Assembly (NCBI GenBank): GCA_963931525.1
Contig: OZ007023.1
Coordinates: 992,001-1,056,000, forward strand
Reading direction: 5' to 3'
Length of the DNA: 64,000 bases
Source of the DNA: Fimenecus sp900545625
Lineage (GTDB): Bacteria > Bacillota > Clostridia > Oscillospirales > Acutalibacteraceae
Shown: one piece after another, positions 18,377-26,386 of the stretch
How positions within the stretch are numbered: the first letter of the stretch is position 1
Layout of the letters: the number at the start of each line of letters is the position of its first letter
The notes under the pieces: model-generated
What the model was told of the DNA's origin: nothing
The model's input: only the letters and a program-made list of their open reading frames with translations
The model's database searches: none
Translations under genes and position numbers: made by a program

Positions 18377-19521
18377 TGAAACTTCTGGTGACCGGTGCGA
18401 AGGGCTTTATCGGGAAAAATCTGACCGCGCAGCTCGAAAATATCCGCGACGGGAAGTGCAAGACGTCTTTGCCGGACGCCGATCTGGAGATCTGTCCCTA
18501 CGACATGGATTCCGACCCGGCGCTTTTGGATGTATATTGCGCGGATTGCGACCTCGTGTTCAACCTTGCCGGTGTGAACCGTCCCGAAAATCCGGATGAT
18601 TTTATGACGGGCAATTTCGGCTTTGCGTCCACGCTGCTCGATACGCTGAAAAAGCACAAAAACACCTGCCCCGTGATGCTTTCCTCTTCGACACAGGCGG
18701 CATTGGACAACCCCTACGGCAAAAGCAAAAAAGCGGGGGAGGATCTGTTCTTTACCTATGCGCAGGAAACGGGGGCGAAAGTGTATGTTTATCGCTTTCC
18801 CAATGTGTTCGGCAAATGGTGCCGCCCGAATTACAACAGCGCCGTGGCAACGTTTTGCTATAACATCGCCCGTGACCTGCCCATCACGGTCAACGACCGC
18901 GCGCATGCGATGACGCTTGTGTATATTGACGACGTGGTGCAGGAGCTCATTTCGGCGGCGGCGGGAAAGCCGACGCGCGACGGCGATTTTTGCCGCGTGC
19001 CCGTGGAGCACAAAGCAACACTCGGCGAGATCGTCGACCTGCTGTACACGTTCCGTGAAAGCCGAAAGACTTTACAGATCCCGGATCTGACAGAAGGCAG
19101 CTTTTCCAAAAAGTTATACAGTACCTATCTTTCTTATCTGCCGACGGACGGCTTTTCCTATCCGCTCACACAGCACACGGATGCCCGCGGCTCGTTTACT
19201 GAGATCTTGCGCACTTCCAATCACGGGCAGTTCTCGGTAAATATTTCTAAACCGGGCATCACAAAGGGACAGCACTGGCACAACACCAAAAACGAAAAGT
19301 TCTTAGTTGTCAGCGGCAAGGGCGTGATCCGTTTCCGCAAGCCGGGAGAGCAGCAGGTGTATTCTTACTATGTATCCGGCGAAAAGCTGGAGGTCGTGGA
19401 CATTCCCGTCGGCTATACGCACAGCATAGAAAATTTAGGCGAAACCGATATGGTCACCTTTATGTGGTGCAACGAATGCTTTGATCCCGCACACCCGGAT
19501 ACGTTTGCGCTGGAAGTGTGA
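18376..19521 (+). CDS. capF: CapF/FnlB-type bifunctional 3-epimerase/4-reductase
   Basis: A 381-residue protein: an N-terminal SDR domain (TGAKGFIGKNL at 7-17, NPYGKSKKAGEDLF as the Tyr-Lys catalytic segment) and a C-terminal cupin from about 265 (ITKGQHWHNTKNEKF, with metal-binding His residues). This is the architecture of CapF, which epimerises C3 and reduces C4 of the CapE product. The ATG shares a base with the previous stop (TGATGA), which fixes the start. It is followed directly by the VanZ-like gene. Confidence 0.94.
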   Translation: MKLLVTGAKGFIGKNLTAQLENIRDGKCKTSLPDADLEICPYDMDSDPALLDVYCADCDLVFNLAGVNRPENPDDFMTGNFGFASTLLDTLKKHKNTCPVMLSSSTQAALDNPYGKSKKAGEDLFFTYAQETGAKVYVYRFPNVFGKWCRPNYNSAVATFCYNIARDLPITVNDRAHAMTLVYIDDVVQELISAAAGKPTRDGDFCRVPVEHKATLGEIVDLLYTFRESRKTLQIPDLTEGSFSKKLYSTYLSYLPTDGFSYPLTQHTDARGSFTEILRTSNHGQFSVNISKPGITKGQHWHNTKNEKFLVVSGKGVIRFRKPGEQQVYSYYVSGEKLEVVDIPVGYTHSIENLGETDMVTFMWCNECFDPAHPDTFALEV

Positions 19522-20018
19522 TGCTTGTGAAACAAAAAGCCGCAAAGGCAGTCTGCCTTGTCCTTGCCATCCTGACGACGGCGTTTATTTTCTACAATTC
19601 GGCGCAGCCCGTGGCGGATTCCTCCGCCGCCGCGAACAATGTGGCGGAACAGATCGTGTCCGTCCTGCCGGATGCGGAAACGGTGACAGAAAGCCCGCGC
19701 ACCATGCGGGAATTTGCCATGCAGGTCCGCAAAGCGGCGCACGCGGTGGAGTTTTTTGCGTTGGGCGCGGAGCTTTCCGTTCTGTTTTACCTGCTGCACA
19801 AAAGGCTGCATATCCAGACGCTTTGGAACACGCTTTCAGCGGCGCTCGCCATTGCCGTAACGGATGAATCCATCCAGATCCTGTCGGGCAGAGGTCCGCG
19901 GGTGCAGGACGTGCTGCTGGACTTTTGCGGCGCGCTGGCGGCGACGGCGCTGTGCTGGATGCTGTTCGGCATTATATATGCGGTACGCCGTAGAAAAAAG
20001 AAAGAAAAAGAGGGATGA
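19521..20018 (+). CDS. VanZ-family membrane protein
   Basis: About 165 residues with four hydrophobic segments, an early FYNSAQPVADSS loop and the VanZ-typical VRKAAHAVEFFALGAEL and TDESIQILSGRGPRVQDVLLD motifs. VanZ-like proteins are small membrane proteins linked to teicoplanin resistance and cell-envelope polymers; the biochemical role is unknown. It lies between capF and capG, overlaps the capF stop by one base, and ends five bases before capG. The charged C-terminus is RRRKKKEKEG. Confidence 0.85.
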   Translation: MLVKQKAAKAVCLVLAILTTAFIFYNSAQPVADSSAAANNVAEQIVSVLPDAETVTESPRTMREFAMQVRKAAHAVEFFALGAELSVLFYLLHKRLHIQTLWNTLSAALAIAVTDESIQILSGRGPRVQDVLLDFCGALAATALCWMLFGIIYAVRRRKKKEKEG

Positions 20019-20022
20019 ACCC

Positions 20023-21153
20023 ATGGGTAAATTGAAGCTGATGACCATCCTCGGCACCCGCCCGGAGATCATCCGCCTGTCGGCGGTCATCAAATGCGCG
20101 GACAAATATTTTGACCACATCCTCGTGCACACGGGGCAGAATTACGATTATACGCTCAACGAGGTGTTTTTTAACGACCTCGAGCTGCGTGCGCCTGACT
20201 ACTATCTCGACAGCGTCGGCGACAACCTCGGGCAGACGATGGGCAACATCCTTGCGAAATCCTATGAAGTTTTGCAAAAGGAACAGCCTGATGCGCTTTT
20301 GATCCTGGGCGATACGAACTCCGCACTGTCCGCCATTTCGGCGAAGCGGCTCAAAGTACCGATCTTCCACATGGAGGCGGGCAACCGCTGCTGGGACTGG
20401 AACGTCCCCGAAATGACGAACCGCACCATCGTCGACCATATTTCCGATATCAACCTGCCCTATACCGAGCACAGCCGCCGCTATCTCTTAAGCGAGGGTG
20501 TCGACGGCAAGACCATGTTTGTCACGGGCTCGCCCATGCGCGAGGTGCTGCGCGACCATGCCGAAAAGATCGAGCAAAGCCGCGTGCTCGAAACGCTTCG
20601 GCTTGAACCGCGCAAATATATCCTGCTTTCGGCGCACCGGGAGGAGAATATCGACAACGAAGCGCATTTCCTTTCCTTAATGAACGCGGTCAACGAGATC
20701 GCTGAAAGCTACCAAATGCCCGTGATCTATTCCACCCACCCGCGCAGCCGCAATATCATCGAAAAGCGCGGCTTCCGTTTTCACCCGTTGGTGCAGAGCC
20801 TTAAACCGTTCGGCTTTATGGATTATAACAAGCTGCAAAAGAACGCCTACTGCGTACTTTCCGACAGCGGCACGCTTTCCGAAGAATCGGCGATGCTCGG
20901 TTTCCCCGCTGTGCTGGTGCGGACTTCCACAGAACGCCCCGAAGTGCTTGACAAAGGCACGGTCGTCATCGGCGGCATCCGCGGTGAGGATGTGCGGCAG
21001 GCAATGGACTTGGCGGTCGCCATGTATGAAAATCAGGAAGAAACGGTCATGGCGGAGGACTATGCCGATACGAACGTTTCCGTGAAGGTCTGCAAGATCA
21101 TCCAAAGCTATGCGAAGATCGTCAACCTGACGACGTGGCATAAAGGCGAATAA
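20023..21153 (+). CDS. capG: UDP-N-acetylglucosamine 2-epimerase family (CapG/FnlC)
   Basis: A 376-residue non-hydrolysing 2-epimerase: GTRPEIIRLSAVIK at 10-23, HTGQNYDY, LGDTNSALSA, HMEAGNRCWDWNVPEMTNR and the SDSGTLSEES motif. The RCWDWNVPE variant marks the CapG/WbjD/FnlC group, which performs the last step to UDP-L-FucNAc. The start is ATG 20023 after AGGGATG. It ends the polysaccharide cluster, followed by a strong terminator. Confidence 0.93.
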   Translation: MGKLKLMTILGTRPEIIRLSAVIKCADKYFDHILVHTGQNYDYTLNEVFFNDLELRAPDYYLDSVGDNLGQTMGNILAKSYEVLQKEQPDALLILGDTNSALSAISAKRLKVPIFHMEAGNRCWDWNVPEMTNRTIVDHISDINLPYTEHSRRYLLSEGVDGKTMFVTGSPMREVLRDHAEKIEQSRVLETLRLEPRKYILLSAHREENIDNEAHFLSLMNAVNEIAESYQMPVIYSTHPRSRNIIEKRGFRFHPLVQSLKPFGFMDYNKLQKNAYCVLSDSGTLSEESAMLGFPAVLVRTSTERPEVLDKGTVVIGGIRGEDVRQAMDLAVAMYENQEETVMAEDYADTNVSVKVCKIIQSYAKIVNLTTWHKGE

Positions 21154-21164
21154 CGAGAACGCAA

Positions 21165-21200
21165 AGCGCCCGCAGCAAAATGCTGCGGGCGCTTGTCTTA
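21165..21200 (+). terminator. Terminator of the polysaccharide cluster
   Basis: A perfect 13-bp stem with an AAA loop is followed by TGTCTTATTT. The gene on the other strand also ends here, so the hairpin may serve both strands. Confidence 0.8.
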
Positions 21201-21209
21201 TTTGTGTAC

Positions 21210-21584
21210 TTAGCTTTGCTCATGCGCGTGGATGTGCGATTGCAAGGCGGCAAAGGTCTCGTCGCTGATGATGTGTTCCATTTTGCACGCATCCGCAGCG
21301 GCGATGTCCTCCGGCACACCGAGCGACGTGAGGACTTTCGTGAGCACCGTATGGCGCGTGTAGATCTTTTCGGCGACCTCGCGGCCCGTGTCCGTTAAGC
21401 GAATGTGCCCGTCGCCGTCCACGGTGATAAAGCCACCGTTTTTAAGAAGCCCCATGGCGCGGCTGACGCTGGGCTTGCTGAACTGCATATATTCCACAAT
21501 GTCAATGGCACGCACGGCGGGCTTTTGGCGCGAGAGGATCAGAATGGTCTCCAGATACATCTCGCCGGATTCCTGTAACTGCAT
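21210..21584 (-). CDS. DtxR-family metal-dependent repressor
   Basis: About 124 residues. The N-terminal winged helix (AIDIVEYMQFSKPSVSRAMGLLKNGG at about 25-50, given here in part) is followed by the metal-binding/dimerisation half with ADACKMEHIISDETFAAL, where the Cys, Glu and His ligands of the DtxR/MntR family lie. There is no SH3-like third domain, as in MntR. The ATG at 21584 is preferred since GGAGG is seven bases upstream; the ATG at 21590 abuts the ribosome site. It is divergent from the feo operon and probably represses it with Fe2+ through the GTTAGC inverted repeats. Confidence 0.88.
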   Translation of the reverse strand: MQLQESGEMYLETILILSRQKPAVRAIDIVEYMQFSKPSVSRAMGLLKNGGFITVDGDGHIRLTDTGREVAEKIYTRHTVLTKVLTSLGVPEDIAAADACKMEHIISDETFAALQSHIHAHEQS

Positions 21585-21617
21585 CTGCATGCCTCCTTTT
21601 TCGATGCTGTAAAAAAC

Positions 21618-21646
21618 AGTCTAACATATTTTCACGGAAAACGCAA
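21618..21646 (-). promoter_or_regulatory. Promoter of the DtxR-family gene
   Basis: On the minus strand TTGCGT and TAGACT are spaced 17 bases apart, about 30 bases upstream of the start codon. Confidence 0.55.
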
Positions 21647-21741
21647 CCGCCCGGAAAATTGTCGCTTTTTTACGAAGCCTTTTTTGCAGCAATGCTATTT
21701 TTAACCAAATTGACGAAAACCGAGAAAATGCAAAATGAGGC

Positions 21742-21770
21742 TTGACAAATTCCTACCGATTCGCTATTCT
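21742..21770 (+). promoter_or_regulatory. feo operon promoter
   Basis: Consensus TTGACA and TATTCT with a 17-base spacer. The expected transcription start falls at the edge of the inverted repeat that follows. Confidence 0.8.
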
Positions 21771-21777
21771 ATTAGTG

Positions 21778-21793
21778 GTTAGCGAACGCTAAC
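21778..21793 (+). promoter_or_regulatory. Putative DtxR-family operator 1 (feoA)
   Basis: GTTAGC-GAAC-GCTAAC, an inverted repeat lying at the predicted transcription start. The arms resemble the core of the DtxR/IdeR consensus and recur before feoB. Confidence 0.7.
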
Positions 21794-21849
21794 TTCTGCG
21801 ACGTGCTTCTTTTGCCGTCGAACAGGGCAAGGAAAGGAACGATACGCCC

Positions 21850-22062
21850 ATGATGCCGTTGAGTTTTGCCGCGAACGGCGAAGAAAACATCATCCGCAAG
21901 GTCGGCGGCAGCGCCGACGTGAAGCAGCACCTTTGCGATCTCGGCTTTGTGCCGGGCGGCAGTGTGACGGTCATCTCCGCAAACGGCGGGAACCTGATCG
22001 TCAGCGTCAAAGGCTGCCGGATCGCTGTCAGCCGCGAAATGGCAAACAAGATCTATATCTGA
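21850..22062 (+). CDS. feoA: FeoA family protein, first copy
   Basis: A 70-residue SH3-like FeoA protein with the typical HLCDLGFVPGGSVTVI turn and a final VSREMANKIYI. FeoA is a small cytoplasmic partner that regulates the FeoB ferrous-iron channel. ATG 21850 is followed by a second ATG at 21853; the ribosome site AAGGAAAGGAA is slightly distant. It is the first gene of the Fe-regulated operon. Confidence 0.9.
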   Translation: MMPLSFAANGEENIIRKVGGSADVKQHLCDLGFVPGGSVTVISANGGNLIVSVKGCRIAVSREMANKIYI

Positions 22063-22104
22063 TTTATCCAATAAATAAGTAATTCAACCGAAAGGGGAAA
22101 CGAT

Positions 22105-22326
22105 ATGAAAACACTTCGTGAAGTGCCTATAGGCGGCGACTGTAAAGTTGTTAAGCTGCACGGCGAGGGTGCGGTGAAACGGCGCATCATGGACATGGGT
22201 ATCACCAAAGGCGTGGGCATCCATGTGCGCAAGGTAGCGCCGCTCGGTGATCCTGTGGAGGTCACGGTGCGTGGCTATGAGCTGTCTTTACGCAAGGCGG
22301 ACGCGGAAATGATCGAGGTGGAGTAA
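22105..22326 (+). CDS. feoA: FeoA family protein, second copy
   Basis: A 73-residue FeoA homologue (MDMGITKGVGIHVRKVAPLGDPVEV, read as the FeoA beta-barrel) ending LRKADAEMIEVE. It has a strong AAAGGGGAAA ribosome site and follows the first copy by 42 bases. Tandem FeoA genes before FeoB are usual in Clostridia. The two are only distantly alike, so they probably do different jobs on the FeoB complex. Confidence 0.92.
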   Translation: MKTLREVPIGGDCKVVKLHGEGAVKRRIMDMGITKGVGIHVRKVAPLGDPVEVTVRGYELSLRKADAEMIEVE

Positions 22327-22365
22327 CAGACCTCTCGCGTTTTCGCATATTTTTTTTGGCAACAC

Positions 22366-22381
22366 GTTAGCCTATGCTAAC
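22366..22381 (+). promoter_or_regulatory. Putative DtxR-family operator 2 (feoB)
   Basis: GTTAGC-CTAT-GCTAAC has the same arms and spacing as the site before feoA. It sits in the 74-base gap before feoB, 19 bases from the ATG. No good promoter is clear beside it. Confidence 0.6.
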
Positions 22382-22400
22382 TTCAGAAAGGAAGACGGAA

Positions 22401-24863
22401 ATGGAAATTCGCATTGCGCTGGCAGGCAACCCCAACAGCGGCAAGACGACGCTGTTCAACGCCCTGACCGGTTCCAACCAATTTGTCGGCAACTGGCCCG
22501 GCGTTACGGTCGAGAAAAAAGAGGGGAAGCTCAAAAAGCACAGCGATGTTAAGATCGTGGACTTACCCGGCATTTACTCCCTGTCGCCGTATACGCTCGA
22601 AGAGGTCGTGGCGCGCAACTTCCTGCTGGAAGAGCGTCCGGATGCGATCCTCAATATCATCGACGGCACGAATCTGGAACGCAACCTCTACCTGACCACG
22701 CAGCTCACGGAGCTGGGCATCCCGGTCGTCGTTGCGGTCAATATGATGGACGTCGTGCAGAAAAACGGCGACCGCATCAACATCGAAGCGCTCTCTGCCG
22801 CCATCGGCTGTAAGGTCGTGGAGATCTCGGCGCTCAAGGGTACGGGCGTCAAAGAGGCTGCCGAAGCCGCTGTGGAAGCGGCGAAGGGGGCGGTGACGGT
22901 GCCGCAGCACAGCTTTTCGGGTGCGGTGGAGCACGCGCTTGCGCATATTGAAGAAGCCGCCGTGCACGACCTGCCCGCCGAACAGCAGCGCTGGTATGCG
23001 ATTAAAATTTTCGAGCGCGATGAAAAGGTGCTCGAAAAATTAAAACTCCCCGCCGACGTTTCAGCACACATCGAGCAGGATATTCAGGATGCGGAAAAAG
23101 AGCTTGACGACGACGCTGAAAGCATCATCACCAACGAGCGCTATGTGTATATTGCTTCCGTCATCAAATCCTGTTATCAGAAAAAGAGCAAGGCAAAACT
23201 CACAACCTCCGATAAGATCGACCGCGTCGTCACCAACCGCTGGCTTGCGCTCCCGATCTTTGCCGTAGTTATGATCCTTGTGTACTATGTCTCGGTCACG
23301 ACGGTCGGCACCTGGGCGACCGACTGGGCGAACGACGGCGTGTTCGGCGACGGCTGGCACCTTTGGGGCGGCGCAGCATATGAAGAAGCTGCGGAGGACT
23401 ATGTGATCCCCGGCGCCGAAACAGAAGCCTTCTTGGAAGCTGCTGCCGCAGCCGGCGCTGTAGATGAAGCCGCGTCTATCGAAGAGGAGACCGTGCTCAT
23501 CCCCGAAATCGCCCAAAACGTCACCGCGACGGCCGTACTGTATGACGACGAGGGCAACGTCACCGACGAGATCCCCGTGGATTACGCTACATATCTTGAA
23601 GCTTCGCAGGTCGAAGAGCCTGACCCTGCCGACTATGGCGTATGGGTGCCCGGTATCCCGGTGCTTGTGGAATCGGGCTTGACGGCAATAAACTGTGCCG
23701 ACTGGCTGCAGGGGCTGATCTTGGACGGTATCGTCGGCGGCGTCGGCGCGGTGCTCGGCTTCGTGCCGCAGATGCTTGTGCTGTTCATTTTTCTGGCGTT
23801 CTTGGAGAGCTGCGGCTATATGGCGCGCGTGGCGTTTGTCATGGACCGCATCTTCCGCAAATTCGGCCTTTCGGGCAAATCCTTCATCCCGATGCTCATC
23901 GGCACGGGCTGCGGCGTGCCCGGCATCATGGCGTCGCGTACCATTGAAAACGAACGCGACCGCCGCATGACCATCATGACGACGACCTTTATCCCCTGCG
24001 GGGCAAAGCTCCCGATCATTGCGCTGATCGCCGGTGCGCTGTTTGACGGCGCATGGTGGGTGTCTCCGAGCGCCTATTTTATCGGCGTGGCTGCGATCAT
24101 CGTTTCGGGCATCATGCTCAAAAAGACCAAGCTGTTTTCGGGCGATCCCGCCCCGTTCGTTATGGAACTGCCCGCTTACCACTGGCCGACCGTCGGCAAC
24201 GTGCTGCGCTCCATGTGGGAACGCGCTTGGTCATTCATCAAAAAAGCGGGCACGGTCATCCTGCTTTCGTCTATCGTACTGTGGTTCCTGCAGGCGTTCG
24301 GCGTTGAGAACGGCAGCTTCGGCATGGTCGAAGACCTCAACAACTCCGTGCTTGCCGTGATCGGCAGCGGCATTGCGTGGATCTTTACACCGCTTGGCTG
24401 GGGCAACTGGCAAAGCGCCGTGGCGACCATCACGGGACTTATCGCCAAAGAAAACGTCGTCGGCACATTTGGCGTTCTGTTCGGCGGCTTCGACGAGGTT
24501 GCCGAGAATGGCTGGCAGATCTGGGAGAACATGCGTCAGGTCTATACGCCCTTGTCCGCATATTCCTTCCTGATCTTCAACCTGCTCTGCGCGCCGTGCT
24601 TTGCGGCGATGGGTGCGATCAAGCGTGAAATGAACAACGGCAAATGGACGGCTTTCGCCATAGCCTACCAATGCGTGTTCGCGTATGCAGTCTCCCTCAT
24701 TGTCTATCAGCTCGGTATGCTCTTCACAGGACAGGGCAATGTCATCGGCGCGATCGCCGCGTTTATTCTGCTGGGGCTCATCTGCTTCATGCTGTTCCGC
24801 CCCGACCCGGAAAAGAAACGGCGTGCCCAACTGCACGCGGCCGCCGCTGCTGCAACCAAATAA
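22401..24863 (+). CDS. feoB: Ferrous iron transporter FeoB
   Basis: An 820-residue FeoB. The N-terminal G domain has GNPNSGKTT (G1), DLPG (G3) and VAVNMMDV (G4); then the FeoB helical domain; then two Gate domains with the conserved GCGVPGIMA segment and CGAKLP. The GTP-gated protein imports Fe2+. ATG 22401 follows AGAAAGGAAGACGG. Oddly, about 95 residues (roughly 316-412), rich in Glu, Asp and Ala, are inserted after the first membrane segment between WHLWGG and GVWVPGIPVL; topology puts them outside the cell. The operator before this gene suggests additional iron control. Confidence 0.96.
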   Translation: MEIRIALAGNPNSGKTTLFNALTGSNQFVGNWPGVTVEKKEGKLKKHSDVKIVDLPGIYSLSPYTLEEVVARNFLLEERPDAILNIIDGTNLERNLYLTTQLTELGIPVVVAVNMMDVVQKNGDRINIEALSAAIGCKVVEISALKGTGVKEAAEAAVEAAKGAVTVPQHSFSGAVEHALAHIEEAAVHDLPAEQQRWYAIKIFERDEKVLEKLKLPADVSAHIEQDIQDAEKELDDDAESIITNERYVYIASVIKSCYQKKSKAKLTTSDKIDRVVTNRWLALPIFAVVMILVYYVSVTTVGTWATDWANDGVFGDGWHLWGGAAYEEAAEDYVIPGAETEAFLEAAAAAGAVDEAASIEEETVLIPEIAQNVTATAVLYDDEGNVTDEIPVDYATYLEASQVEEPDPADYGVWVPGIPVLVESGLTAINCADWLQGLILDGIVGGVGAVLGFVPQMLVLFIFLAFLESCGYMARVAFVMDRIFRKFGLSGKSFIPMLIGTGCGVPGIMASRTIENERDRRMTIMTTTFIPCGAKLPIIALIAGALFDGAWWVSPSAYFIGVAAIIVSGIMLKKTKLFSGDPAPFVMELPAYHWPTVGNVLRSMWERAWSFIKKAGTVILLSSIVLWFLQAFGVENGSFGMVEDLNNSVLAVIGSGIAWIFTPLGWGNWQSAVATITGLIAKENVVGTFGVLFGGFDEVAENGWQIWENMRQVYTPLSAYSFLIFNLLCAPCFAAMGAIKREMNNGKWTAFAIAYQCVFAYAVSLIVYQLGMLFTGQGNVIGAIAAFILLGLICFMLFRPDPEKKRRAQLHAAAAAATK

Positions 24864-24908
24864 AATCATCAAAACAAAACCTGTATTTGCCGTAAAGGAG
24901 GCTTTCCC

Positions 24909-25106
24909 GTGCTCACATTCCTTTCTCAAAACCTCGCAACGATCCTGATTTCGCTTGTGCTGTTCGCCGTGGTAGCGCTTGTGATCGTCCACCTTGTGCG
25001 CAACCGCCGAAAGGGAAAGTCCTCCTGCGGCTGCAACTGTGCGGGCTGCCCGATGTCGGGCGCGTGCCACGCGGGAAGCCCGAAGGTAAACCCGCATCAT
25101 TCCTGA
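24909..25106 (+). CDS. FeoB-associated Cys-rich membrane protein
   Basis: A 65-residue protein: one membrane segment (about 9-29), a basic RNRRKGK stop-transfer, then a cytoplasmic Cys-rich tail CGCNCAGCPMSGAC with His residues at the end. This matches the small FeoB-associated proteins in Firmicutes, which may receive Fe2+ at the channel exit. It starts at GTG with AAAGGAGG seven bases upstream. Confidence 0.88.
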   Translation: MLTFLSQNLATILISLVLFAVVALVIVHLVRNRRKGKSSCGCNCAGCPMSGACHAGSPKVNPHHS

Positions 25107-25142
25107 CATTCTCCCCTTATGATATTTCCTTTATACAGGGTT

Positions 25143-25180
25143 GGACCGTTCCGCTTTAAGCGGGGCGGTCCTGCCTTTTT
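25143..25180 (+). terminator. feo operon terminator
   Basis: A 12-bp stem (two G-T pairs) with a TTTAA loop, followed by TGCCTTTTTG. Confidence 0.8.
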
Positions 25181-25227
25181 GTCCCCAATGCTCGTGCCGG
25201 CGATATGTGATGAGCGTGCACTTCCTG

Positions 25228-25255
25228 TTGACAAATAATAGGAATATGATATAAT
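25228..25255 (+). promoter_or_regulatory. Promoter of the secreted dockerin-like protein
   Basis: TTGACA and TATAAT, both full consensus, with a 16-base spacer about 60 bases before the start codon. Confidence 0.75.
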
Positions 25256-25315
25256 TTTTAAAAAAGAGGCTGCAATATTTTTATTCAAAATATAAAAGAA
25301 GGTGGGGTATGAACT

Positions 25316-26323
25316 ATGAAAAAGAAACGATCCGTTTTGTTGTCTGCATTGCTTGTGCTGCTTTGTCTTGTGCCCGTATCCGCCGCGGGGCCGGCGGATG
25401 TGCCCGGTGAGAGCGAAGTGTACTTAGGGGATTCCGGAACGGATGGTGTGGATGCTTCGGATGCGCGTTACATTTTGCAGGTCGCTGCGGGATTGCGCGC
25501 CGCCGACGCGAACCAGGCGAACCTGCTGGACATCGATCGCAAAGACGGCGTGACAGCAACCGATGCGCGCTGGGCGCTGCAAATTGCTGCAGGACTGCGC
25601 GGTGCGCGCTTTTACAACACCGCAACAGGTGAAATTCGGGATGCCGAGATTGTCCACCCCGTGACGGCGGCAGATGTTGCGGCGGCAATCAACAGCGCTA
25701 CGGCATCGGCAGTGAACGGCGGTGCGGGCTACACATGGACGCGGGAGAGTCACTTTACCGAGGCCATCGATCTCGGCAGCGCGACAGAAACGCTGAACAA
25801 CATCATTCAGGCCGTCGATCCGAACGCAAGCATTGACTCCGTGGTCGGCGGATTTGTAGGTATCGGCGAAAACCGTGTCACCGTCGGGAAAGGGCAGGAC
25901 GCGGCGGACGCCATCGGGTACCACGGAGAAAATTATCGGCTGAAAGCGACCGCGCTGCGCGCCGAGGACATTCAGAACCTGCAAGTAAACGGCAATACCT
26001 ATACGTTCAAGCTGCCCGATGTGCGTTCTCCGAAAAAGGACGGAGCCACGGCGCTTTCCCGCTTGACGGATGACATTCTCACACAGGAGGAGGTTTCCGC
26101 GGAAATTCAAGATCAGGTTGGCAGTGCACTGCGCGTGTCCAGCCTGGATATCCTGTACTCCGATATTCAAGTTACGGCGGTCATTGAGGACGGGACGTTA
26201 CAGGAACTGCGCTATTCGTTCAACGTCAAGGTGGAAGAAATTGGTTTGACGGCGGCGATTATACCGATCACGGGCACGGGCGCCATGGCGACCTCGGCGT
26301 CATATACCGATTTCGTCTATTGA
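25316..26323 (+). CDS. Secreted protein with N-terminal dockerin-like domain
   Basis: A 335-residue protein with a signal peptide (KKKR, then a hydrophobic stretch to about 23 ending PVSAAG). Residues about 36-98 carry two dockerin-type calcium loops followed by a helix: DSGTDGVDASDARYIL and DIDRKDGVTATDARWALQ. The rest (about 100-335) has no family I recognise; it contains an Ala/Asn-rich stretch, then alternating beta-like segments and a conserved-looking RLTDDILTQEEV region. A dockerin right after the signal peptide is unusual, since most are C-terminal. No cohesin is in the window. It has its own promoter and terminator. Confidence 0.75.
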   Translation: MKKKRSVLLSALLVLLCLVPVSAAGPADVPGESEVYLGDSGTDGVDASDARYILQVAAGLRAADANQANLLDIDRKDGVTATDARWALQIAAGLRGARFYNTATGEIRDAEIVHPVTAADVAAAINSATASAVNGGAGYTWTRESHFTEAIDLGSATETLNNIIQAVDPNASIDSVVGGFVGIGENRVTVGKGQDAADAIGYHGENYRLKATALRAEDIQNLQVNGNTYTFKLPDVRSPKKDGATALSRLTDDILTQEEVSAEIQDQVGSALRVSSLDILYSDIQVTAVIEDGTLQELRYSFNVKVEEIGLTAAIIPITGTGAMATSASYTDFVY

Positions 26324-26341
26324 TCTTCGTGCAATTAAACA

Positions 26342-26374
26342 AGGGCTTCGGTTTTTACCGAAGCCCTGTTTTTG
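26342..26374 (+). terminator. Bidirectional terminator between dockerin protein and prfB
   Basis: An 11-bp stem with a TTTT loop followed by GTTTTTGTT; the opposite strand reads a T-rich stretch too, suiting the convergent prfB. Confidence 0.8.
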
Positions 26375-26386
26375 TTATCTGTGGTT

